Shown here one piece after another: positions 7,510 through 12,752 of a stretch of 13,463 nucleotides of DNA. The DNA comes from Euryarchaeota archaeon UBA106 (GTDB lineage Archaea; Thermoplasmatota; Poseidoniia; Poseidoniales; Thalassarchaeaceae). Every line of letters begins with the position of its first letter. Positions within the stretch are counted from its first letter, which is position 1. Made by a program: the position numbers and the translations under genes. The stretch spans positions 446-13,908 of the forward strand of contig DAOJ01000020.1 of the NCBI GenBank assembly GCA_002502365.1, written 5' to 3'. The notes beneath the pieces are model-generated. The model saw nothing but the letters and a program-made list of their open reading frames with translations. It made no database searches and was not told the origin of the DNA.

Positions 7510-8016
7510 ATGTCTGACTCGGACTACTTCGAATTTGGAGTTGCTCACGACCGCCGTTATACACTTGAACATCTATGGCTTCAATTGATAGATGAAAAGG
7601 ATGGAACCGTCAAGGTAGGTATGTCCGAATTTTTACGTGCAGATTATGGAGACGTAGTACGAGTTATTTTGCCTCATCCACAAGATACTAGCGAGTTTGT
7701 CCTTGACGACGAGGGAACCGCTGGAGTTCGAGATAATGACGAGGGAGAAGGAAGATCTGAATCATCCAACGCTGGTGATGAAATTGGCATTGGTGAATTA
7801 CTGGTAACTGTAAGGACGGTTTCAGATAGAGTATTGATTAATTCACCATTCCCTTGCAAGGTTTTGGAACTTAATGGTGAAGTTGAAGATAATGCTGACC
7901 TAGCAAATGATGACGCTTACGGAGATGGATGGTTTTTGATTGTCAAACCTCATGAATTTGATGAGGACCAATTCTTAGATGCGAATGAATATGTCGAATA
8001 TCTCGGAGAATTGTGA
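7510..8016 (+). CDS. Glycine cleavage H-like protein lacking the lipoyl lysine, with an acidic insertion
   Basis: A 168-residue acidic protein with the H-protein/lipoyl-domain pattern. 'RRYTLEHLWLQL' (15-26) corresponds to the N-terminal '(Y/F)T..H.W' region of GcvH. 'VKVGMSEFLRADYGDVVRVILP' (34-55) corresponds to 'vGIT.yAq..LGdiv.v.LP'. Residues 95-122 correspond to the lipoyl hairpin and following strand. 'YGDGWFLIVKP' (137-147) corresponds to 'y..GWl.kv.p'. The lysine normally lipoylated ('ESVKA') aligns with Arg102 in 'VTVRTVSD', so lipoylation there is not expected. Residues 60-92 are a Glu/Asp/Gly/Ser-rich insertion with no counterpart in typical H proteins. No other glycine-cleavage gene is in the window. 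It may be a non-lipoylated structural or regulatory paralogue. Its stop codon directly abuts that of the CCA enzyme. Confidence 0.7.
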   Translation: MSDSDYFEFGVAHDRRYTLEHLWLQLIDEKDGTVKVGMSEFLRADYGDVVRVILPHPQDTSEFVLDDEGTAGVRDNDEGEGRSESSNAGDEIGIGELLVTVRTVSDRVLINSPFPCKVLELNGEVEDNADLANDDAYGDGWFLIVKPHEFDEDQFLDANEYVEYLGEL

Positions 8017-9249
8017 TTAGGGCCAGCTCAAAGAAGGCCAAGTTGTGGGCTCTTCATTTTCCCAATCTAAAGTATCCAACAGAGCGATTACCTCTTCAGT
8101 ACTTTGTAAATTTTCTTCGATTTGTCTTCGATGCAGCCAGCCCTTTAGCCGACCGAGCCTAATCCCTGCTTCTAAGCCTGTGATTTTCATCAAGTATTCT
8201 CCATCGACCATCGGTTTGTTCCACATCGACAGAGGTCCAATTTGAGATGCTGCATCGATGAATTCAATTGCTTGTTCTCCGAAATATTGCATTACTTCAT
8301 TTTTCATAGATTCGGATAATGCTGAGTTAAATCTTCTAAGTGATGTAATTTCTAATCTCAAGTCGGTTAATTTCAAGTCATGTAAAAATTGAATTGTTGA
8401 TGCCTCGAGATTTGATAATTTCAACTGCTCTTTCAAATGGTTAGCCAGCTCAATCCCCGTACGTTCATCTTCAGAGCAGAGTACAGCAAGATCAACTGAA
8501 GGTATACCGGAAAATTGGCGATTCAAGGTGAATTTTGTATTTTTAATTAGGCGATTAAGCACATTACAATCATCCATCAATTGAATAATTTCCTTCCTTC
8601 TTTGCCCCACAAAAATCTTCGATAATTCAGCCCATTTTCGTTCAGAAGAAACTAAGTCAAGCATTTGTAAATTGTCTATAATCGCAGATTGTAAATCTGC
8701 TTCCAATCTTCTAGCCCCCAAATCTCCGGCATCAAGAAATCGAAAAGCCCTCAAAATTCTCAGGCCGTCTTCTGTAATTCGTTCCTCTGGCAGTCCAACA
8801 GCACGAACAATACCCAATTTCAAATCATTTTGTCCAGCAGAATCTTTGTCGATGATTTGACCGGTTTTTGGCTCCCATGCCATTGCATTAATTGTGAAAT
8901 CCCTTCTTGCTAGATCTTGGTAGATATCATCGCCAAATTTTACTTGATCAGGTCTTCTACCATCTCCGTATGAACCGTCACTACGCAGGGTGGTTACTTC
9001 CCATGATTTCTCTGATTTTTCATCAATTACCAAAATTGTCCCATAGGCTGCACCAACTGGAATTGTTTTCTCAAAAATTTCACTAACAACTTGAGGAGTC
9101 AAGGTTGTTGCTATGTCCATTTCACTAGGTGTTTTTCCTGCCAATGAATCTCTAACCCAGCCACCAACTACCCAAGCTTCACCTCGCTCGCATAGTCTAT
9201 CTAAGACCAACTTGTCCGAGTCGGACAGTTGGCTCGATAGGTCTTCCAT
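8017..9249 (-). CDS. cca: tRNA nucleotidyltransferase (CCA-adding enzyme), class II bacterial/eukaryotic type
   Basis: Adds or repairs the 3' CCA of tRNAs using CTP and ATP without a template. The class II head is clear: 'VVGGWVRDSL' (27-36), the carboxylate motif 'SEMDIATTLTPQ' (42-53), 'EVTTLRSDGSY.DGRRPD' (84-101), 'DLARRDFTINAMA' (112-124) and the base-reading motif 'EDGLRILRAFRF' (160-171). The first acidic residue of the catalytic DxD is Glu43, with Asp45 retained. The remaining 240 residues are helical neck/body/tail, with no recognisable HD domain, and the 410-aa length is normal. Archaea typically use the unrelated class I enzyme, so this is notable beside archaeal TyrRS and PolD. 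A poly(A) polymerase or an A-adding-only enzyme of the same family is possible. AGGAG at 9257-9261 with a 7-nt spacer supports the start. Confidence 0.88.
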   Translation of the reverse strand: MEDLSSQLSDSDKLVLDRLCERGEAWVVGGWVRDSLAGKTPSEMDIATTLTPQVVSEIFEKTIPVGAAYGTILVIDEKSEKSWEVTTLRSDGSYGDGRRPDQVKFGDDIYQDLARRDFTINAMAWEPKTGQIIDKDSAGQNDLKLGIVRAVGLPEERITEDGLRILRAFRFLDAGDLGARRLEADLQSAIIDNLQMLDLVSSERKWAELSKIFVGQRRKEIIQLMDDCNVLNRLIKNTKFTLNRQFSGIPSVDLAVLCSEDERTGIELANHLKEQLKLSNLEASTIQFLHDLKLTDLRLEITSLRRFNSALSESMKNEVMQYFGEQAIEFIDAASQIGPLSMWNKPMVDGEYLMKITGLEAGIRLGRLKGWLHRRQIEENLQSTEEVIALLDTLDWENEEPTTWPSLSWP

Positions 9250-9256
9250 GACCTGT

Positions 9257-9261
9257 CTCCT
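9257..9261 (-). promoter_or_regulatory. Shine-Dalgarno sequence of the CCA-adding enzyme
   Basis: AGGAG on the minus strand, 7 nt before the ATG at 9249. It supports that start and a leadered transcript. Confidence 0.45.
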
Positions 9262-9289
9262 AATGGTTCAAACATCAACCCGTCGGGCA

Positions 9290-9299
9290 TTAGGCCTAA
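9290..9299. promoter_or_regulatory. Perfect palindrome TTAGGCCTAA in the divergent cca/serK-like promoter region
   Basis: A 10-bp perfect palindrome. It is centred 45 nt upstream of the CCA-enzyme start (9249) and 30 nt upstream of the SerK-like start (9324), in a 74-bp divergent gap. The position suits a regulator-binding site or a shared core-promoter element. It is short enough to arise by chance. Confidence 0.25.
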
Positions 9300-9323
9300 C
9301 TGTGATGTCCTTTTCCGAGGGTT

Positions 9324-9737
9324 ATGGAGGTCGAGTTGGTGCCATTAGAGATACTCCGACCTCATGAACAAATTCTTCCAAAAAAAGTCGATCAACTTGA
9401 ACGCATAACTCATCGCTGGAACGCTTACACAAAGCCACTCTTACTGGATAGAACAACCGGTACAATACTTGATGGACACCATAGATACAATGTAGCAAAA
9501 AGAATCGGTTTACTATGCGTTCCTTGTGTTTTGATTGATTATCTCGATGATGACTCAATAGAACTTGATTTATGGCCTAATAGTGGAAGGGATTCAATTT
9601 CAAAACAAGATGTTATTGATGCTGCACTTTCCGGTGAATTGATGCATCCAAAAACTAGTAGACATCGTCTTTCAGATCATCTACCACCAATCGCTGTTCC
9701 GTTATCTAGATTGAAACAACCAGCGATTGGGAACTAA
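9324..9737 (+). CDS. Compact SerK/ParB-fold protein, probable free-serine kinase-like
   Basis: A 137-residue protein with the ParB/Srx fold signature: 'LRPHEQ' (11-16), 'LDRTTGTILDGHHRYNVAKRIG' split over 41-62 with the nucleotide-binding 'DGHHR' at 50-54, and a C-terminal 'HPKTSRH' at 108-114. This order (PHE, DGHHR, PKTTRH-like) is, as I recall it, that of the ADP-dependent serine kinase SerK of Thermococcales and of SbnI, which make O-phospho-L-serine for cysteine or siderophore synthesis. Glu15 would be the expected catalytic acid. SerK is about 240 residues. Here the segment between the ParB fold and the terminal PKTSRH motif is almost absent, giving a miniature version. A DNA-binding ParB role is unlikely because no helix-turn-helix domain is present. 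Start: the ATG in 'GAGGGTTATGGAG'. It converges with the HEAT gene, 6 bp apart. Confidence 0.72.
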   Translation: MEVELVPLEILRPHEQILPKKVDQLERITHRWNAYTKPLLLDRTTGTILDGHHRYNVAKRIGLLCVPCVLIDYLDDDSIELDLWPNSGRDSISKQDVIDAALSGELMHPKTSRHRLSDHLPPIAVPLSRLKQPAIGN

Positions 9738-9743
9738 ACTGGA

Positions 9744-10739
9744 CTACAATTCTGCAAGTAAATTATTTGCAGATTGAGAAATCAATTCACTTTCAGAATC
9801 CTTTAGTTTCTCGATTATTAACAATGTAGATTCATCGATAGGCCTTCCAATTGAATCCTCGATTAGTTGCGATATCATTGTTTCAGAGCGAGAATTATCC
9901 CTCAACAATTCTTCACGTAATTTTTTCCCAATTTCACTCCTATCTCCTCGTAATAATCTAATCAACAACATTTCCGAACCTACTCCTTTGATTTTATTGG
10001 GTAAGTTTTCAATCAATGTCCAATCTAAATCTCTCAGAATTTTCGAAAATTGATTTACAAATGCTGTATCAGAATCACCAATCCAATCGTTGACTTGATT
10101 AGGAGATGAAACTAGTAGAATACCTGCAATTCGAGCCTTTAATTCGCCAGATGAATCATTGATTAAATCATTCAATCTATGGATAATTTCCTCCTCGGAT
10201 ACAGAATCCCTCTGCTCAATAATTCTGATGGCTATGTTCCTAACTGCCGGGGAATCATCTGAAAGTAGTTGAATAATTACCTCTGGTTTCCATTCGCCCA
10301 AGCCCAAAATTCGTTCTGCTGCGGCTTTGCGCACCGCTCTATCATCATTTTCCAGTGCCTCTGAAATTGATTTTTCATCTTGACTAATTCTTGCTTTCCA
10401 AGAAGCCAATCTAATCTTTGGTTCACTATCGGAGGTTAGTCGAATTAGAATCTGCTGACCTGCCTTTCCAGCCCTGTGTGCGATTCTCGCAGCCAACAAT
10501 CTCCTAGAATCTTCATTAGAATTGGAAAGTCTCTCAATCAGAGAGAGGTCTTTACTCGCTGCCCATTTTTCCACTGCTTCAAGGGCTTTTTCTCTGAACC
10601 AAGGGTCAGGATCTTGCAATAGTTTTTCGAATCCAACCAATGCCTCGGGATCATTTAGTTCGAAAAGATGTCTAACTGCCCTACGGCGTTGTCGAACATC
10701 TTGATGGTTCAGTTTGGCCAAGGCTGGCCTGACGCTCAT
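9744..10739 (-). CDS. HEAT-repeat protein, probable scaffold
   Basis: With the ATG at 10739 the protein has 331 residues and consists almost wholly of paired helices of the HEAT / PBS-lyase-like type. Clear repeats include 'RQRRRAVRHLFELNDPEAL', 'PWFREKALEAVEKWA', 'EPKIRLASWKARIS', 'DRAVRKAAAERILGLGEW' and 'SPAVRNIAIRIIEQRDS', each about 30-35 residues apart. The C-terminal third is helical but less repeat-like. There is no catalytic motif, signal peptide or membrane segment, so it is probably a cytoplasmic binding or scaffold protein. The frame opens back to 10772, but the two upstream ATGs (10772, 10766) lie too close to the AT-rich element at 10783-10794 to be within a normal transcript, so 10739 is preferred. 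It lies 64 bp downstream of the PIMT-like gene in the same direction. Confidence 0.78.
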   Translation of the reverse strand: MSVRPALAKLNHQDVRQRRRAVRHLFELNDPEALVGFEKLLQDPDPWFREKALEAVEKWAASKDLSLIERLSNSNEDSRRLLAARIAHRAGKAGQQILIRLTSDSEPKIRLASWKARISQDEKSISEALENDDRAVRKAAAERILGLGEWKPEVIIQLLSDDSPAVRNIAIRIIEQRDSVSEEEIIHRLNDLINDSSGELKARIAGILLVSSPNQVNDWIGDSDTAFVNQFSKILRDLDWTLIENLPNKIKGVGSEMLLIRLLRGDRSEIGKKLREELLRDNSRSETMISQLIEDSIGRPIDESTLLIIEKLKDSESELISQSANNLLAEL

Positions 10740-10782
10740 AACCTGCCCGAAACAAGGGGGTGGCATGAACACTACGTATTCG

Positions 10783-10794
10783 AAATTATGATTT
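10783..10794 (-). promoter_or_regulatory. Candidate TATA box for the HEAT-repeat gene
   Basis: AAATCATAATTT on the minus strand, 44-55 nt upstream of the ATG at 10739, in the gap after the PIMT-like gene. It is the most AT-rich stretch in this gap and would place the transcript start near 10755-10765. That argues against the upstream start codons of the HEAT gene. Confidence 0.35.
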
Positions 10795-10803
10795 GATTAT
10801 CAA

Positions 10804-11793
10804 TTAGGGAACTAGGTCTTCGTGTCCCCCGACCATAGGAGGTTCATCATCCCAATCAGCAGGCGCATCTATATCGATGGATAACAATTGTTCAAAAAGA
10901 GGCCACATTGGTTGTAACCATTCCATCTCAGCCATCAATAATTCAATAACCGGGTGCTCTACCAAATCGTCCTCTGAAGCATCCTCCTCTAATGTTGGTA
11001 TGTCGGAAGGCATCCCCCTGAGAGATTCCACCAATTCTTCTATTCGTACTACTGTTTCGTCTTCAATCTCAATCAAATCGACTATGAGTTTCAAAGCGTC
11101 TTCTATGTGGTCAGCAAGTGCTTGTGGATCTAATGGATTCCGCTCTGCTTCGGTAAAGTCCATAGGGCCAAAAACAACATTTCCAAGTTCGGTATCCATC
11201 CATTTGTCACCTTGTCTTTCTCTCTTTAGCAATGTTTGTTGTATCGGGCCACCAAATGGACCCAGAACAAACCCTCCTTCCTCTACCATGCCTGCAACAA
11301 TCAGAGGTGTTTGCTTTATTGCACCTGTAATCAATACCCTGTCCACTCCTCGAGAATTGGCGTCAATATTTTCCAATGCTTCAACAGGTAAAATTCGGAT
11401 TATGCCTTTCGAATCATGAAACTCTAGTCTCTCTTCGGTATGGGATAGAACTTCTTGATGAGGTTCGACAATTGTCACCATTCCCGACTCACCAACTATA
11501 TGGTCAATAAGTGCAGACAGATACCCTGCTTTTGCTCCAATCAATAATACGTGTTGATTTTTTTTCAATTCTAAATGGTGCAAGAGAGTAACTATCATAT
11601 GTGGTGCAGATATTGTTTTCGCGGCGCCATAGTCAGTAATCAGGAAGGGAACAGGTCTGTCGTGCCAAAATGGATCTAATTCGAAGTCTGTAAACGAACC
11701 GATGTAGACCTGCTGCATGGCTTCAGCAACCTCTTTTTCAAGAGGTATACCACTTTTTCGAATCCTTTCCAAGAGCTCTAGCAAGGGGTTCAT
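10804..11793 (-). CDS. Protein-L-isoaspartate O-methyltransferase (PIMT)-like protein with altered SAM motif and acidic C-terminal extension
   Basis: From the ATG at 11793 the protein has 329 residues. Residues about 15-210 match the PIMT fold: 'DRPVPF' (45-50), the substrate-site signature 'TISAPHM' (60-66), 'LELKKNQHVLLIGAKAGYLSAL' over 74-95 as SAM motif I, Glu110 at the end of the next strand, and 'DRVLITGAIKQTPLIV' (151-166). PIMT repairs isoaspartyl residues in aged proteins. The usual 'hLEhGtGsGY' of motif I reads 'LLIGAKAGY': the acidic residue and the central glycine are replaced, so SAM binding may be weakened or lost. Residues 215-329 form a Glu/Asp-rich helical extension ending 'EWLQPMWPLFEQLL' and 'DDEPPMVGGHEDLVP', absent from ordinary PIMT (about 210 aa). 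GAGGAG at 11799-11804 supports this start over the upstream ATG at 11841. It is upstream of the HEAT gene. Confidence 0.78.
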   Translation of the reverse strand: MNPLLELLERIRKSGIPLEKEVAEAMQQVYIGSFTDFELDPFWHDRPVPFLITDYGAAKTISAPHMIVTLLHHLELKKNQHVLLIGAKAGYLSALIDHIVGESGMVTIVEPHQEVLSHTEERLEFHDSKGIIRILPVEALENIDANSRGVDRVLITGAIKQTPLIVAGMVEEGGFVLGPFGGPIQQTLLKRERQGDKWMDTELGNVVFGPMDFTEAERNPLDPQALADHIEDALKLIVDLIEIEDETVVRIEELVESLRGMPSDIPTLEEDASEDDLVEHPVIELLMAEMEWLQPMWPLFEQLLSIDIDAPADWDDEPPMVGGHEDLVP

Positions 11794-11798
11794 GGCTT

Positions 11799-11804
11799 CT
11801 CCTC
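11799..11804 (-). promoter_or_regulatory. Shine-Dalgarno sequence deciding the PIMT-like start
   Basis: GAGGAG on the minus strand with a 5-nt spacer to the ATG at 11793. The alternative ATG at 11841 has no such site and begins an unconserved Trp/Cys/Asn-rich stretch only about 20 nt from the tRNA gene. Confidence 0.5.
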
Positions 11805-11825
11805 GAGACAGGTTATTGCACCACC

Positions 11826-11837
11826 AATCATTTGAAC
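11826..11837. promoter_or_regulatory. AT-rich element between the PIMT-like gene and tRNA-Val, possible shared core promoter
   Basis: AATCATTTGAAC lies 25-36 nt upstream of the mature tRNA 5' end (11862) and 33-44 nt upstream of the PIMT-like ATG (11793). Both distances fit an archaeal TATA element. It is the most AT-rich segment in the 68-bp gap. The similarity to a TATA box is weak. Confidence 0.3.
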
Positions 11838-11861
11838 ACATTGCGCCCGCGTTCTCTCCGA

Positions 11862-11937
11862 GGGCCCGTGGTCTAGGGGTTATGACGTCGCTCTTACAAA
11901 GCGAAGATCACCGGTTCAATTCCGGTCGGGCCCACCA
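11862..11937 (+). tRNA. tRNA-Val (anticodon UAC), 3' CCA encoded
   Basis: A full cloverleaf can be folded by eye. The acceptor stem is GGGCCCG (11862-11868) with CGGGCCC (11927-11933). The D arm is GTC...GAC (11871-11886). The anticodon stem is TCGCT/AGCGA with loop CTTACAA (11893-11899) and anticodon TAC at 11895-11897. The variable loop has 5 nt. The T stem is ACCGG/CCGGT with loop TTCAATT. The discriminator is A11934 and CCA is encoded at 11935-11937. It decodes GUA and, through the wobble U, related valine codons. No intron is present. It is divergent from the PIMT-like gene and 57 bp upstream of the PncC gene, with which it may share a transcript. Confidence 0.96.
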
Positions 11938-11994
11938 AAAAATTGCTTTTCAGCGATGTGAAAGAATCAAGAAGGACAAGGCTAGCGAACAATC

Positions 11995-12681
11995 GTGGTC
12001 GAAGAGACTGCAGCGCTCGCCTCGAGGTTGAGCCGAAGACTGCGCAAGAGGGAATGGAGCATTGCAACTGCTGAATCTTGCACTGGTGGATTACTAGCAT
12101 CTACCTTTACAGATATTTCCGGTGCTACTAACTGGTTCGACCAAGGTTGGGTGGTTTACAATAACGAAGCAAAGATGCGCGAACTCGGTGTGGAAAAGTC
12201 TGCATTTGATGAAGGGGAAGCAGGAGCAGTATCGCACCAGGTGGCTTTGCAAATGGCTCGAGGTGCTAGATATCGTTCAGATGCTGAGGTGTCAATTGCT
12301 ATCACGGGCATCGCCGGACCTGGCGGAGCAACACCTAGCAAAGAAGTAGGACTTGTACACGTTGCCGTAACCGCCAGAGACCAATTCATCGTTCGCCGCA
12401 GAGACTTTGGTGAAAACGATCGATTAGATAACAAGAAATCATTCGTCTCTTTCGCATTACGACTAGCTCTCGAACTCCTTGATAGGGTCGTTGAAGATGA
12501 AGAACGTCTTGCTGCAGTGGAAAACAGAGCCGAGAACAATGAAGATGTCAATTCTGAATCAATGGACCCTAAATCCGAGCAATGGCAGGGAAATCTATCT
12601 TGGGCTGATTGGGAAACTGAGACTGTGGCTGATGAGAATCGCAAGGTCGATTTAGCCTCACTTACAGATTGGGATGAATGA
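11995..12681 (+). CDS. Nicotinamide-nucleotide amidase, CinA C-terminal domain (PncC-like), with extra C-terminal tail
   Basis: Hydrolyses NMN to nicotinate mononucleotide in pyridine-nucleotide salvage, by analogy with bacterial PncC/CinA. The core spans residues about 4-165. It shows the active-site motif 'TAESCTGGLLA' (25-35, nucleophile Ser28), 'VVYNNEAKMRELGV' (53-66) with Tyr55 and Lys60 where PncC has catalytic Tyr and Lys, and 'TGIAGPGGATPSKEVGLVHVAV' over 104-125. The N-terminal MoCF-like domain of full CinA is absent, giving a stand-alone domain. Residues 166-228 are an unusual acidic tail rich in Trp (W197, W203, W206, W226), not part of the family domain. The start is GTG at 11995. 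An in-frame TAG at 11983 and the absence of an intervening start codon leave no earlier choice. Confidence 0.87.
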   Translation: MVEETAALASRLSRRLRKREWSIATAESCTGGLLASTFTDISGATNWFDQGWVVYNNEAKMRELGVEKSAFDEGEAGAVSHQVALQMARGARYRSDAEVSIAITGIAGPGGATPSKEVGLVHVAVTARDQFIVRRRDFGENDRLDNKKSFVSFALRLALELLDRVVEDEERLAAVENRAENNEDVNSESMDPKSEQWQGNLSWADWETETVADENRKVDLASLTDWDE

Positions 12682-12693
12682 GATTTACAAATT

Positions 12694-12711
12694 CGCTCTC
12701 CGAGCGGTTTT
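12694..12711 (+). terminator. Short hairpin followed by T's after the PncC gene
   Basis: CGCTC (12694-12698), loop TCC, GAGCG (12702-12706), then GTTTT. It starts 12 nt past the PncC stop codon and before the DP1 gene. The stem is only 5 bp, so it would be a weak terminator. The T-run alone could act in archaea. Confidence 0.35.
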
Positions 12712-12715
12712 GAGC

Positions 12716-12723
12716 GATATCAT
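12716..12723 (+). promoter_or_regulatory. Candidate TATA box for DP1
   Basis: GATATCAT, 30-37 nt upstream of the ATG at 12753, just after the hairpin. Its TATCAT core is the same as in the element upstream of HMG-CoA synthase (3361-3368). It predicts a very short or absent leader. Called by eye. Confidence 0.25.
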
Positions 12724-12752
12724 CATGAGCGGGCCTATCTGACCTAAGTTGG

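Noticed and set aside
8684..8700. Perfect GCAGATT-GTA-AATCTGC hairpin
   Set aside because: It lies wholly inside the CCA-enzyme coding region, where codons explain the sequence. There is no sign of a separate function.
9324..9737. ParB chromosome-partition protein
   Set aside because: No helix-turn-helix or dimerisation domain is present, and the C-terminal HPKTSRH motif fits the SerK-like group instead.
10877..11419. Long plus-strand frame (180 aa, Ser-rich)
   Set aside because: It is the complement of the PIMT-like gene. The Ser/Asn/Ile-rich composition is what a shadow frame of a Glu/Asp-rich gene gives.
11794..11841. Earlier ATG for the PIMT-like gene
   Set aside because: It adds a Cys/Trp/Asn-rich stretch without family similarity and has no ribosome binding site, whereas GAGGAG precedes the ATG at 11793.
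12156..12644. Minus-strand 162-aa Ser-rich frame
   Set aside because: It is a shadow of the PncC gene, which carries clear active-site motifs on the other strand.
12719..12726. ATGATGA on the minus strand, like a box C of a C/D guide RNA
   Set aside because: No CTGA box D at a suitable distance and no C'/D' pair, so a guide RNA is not supported.
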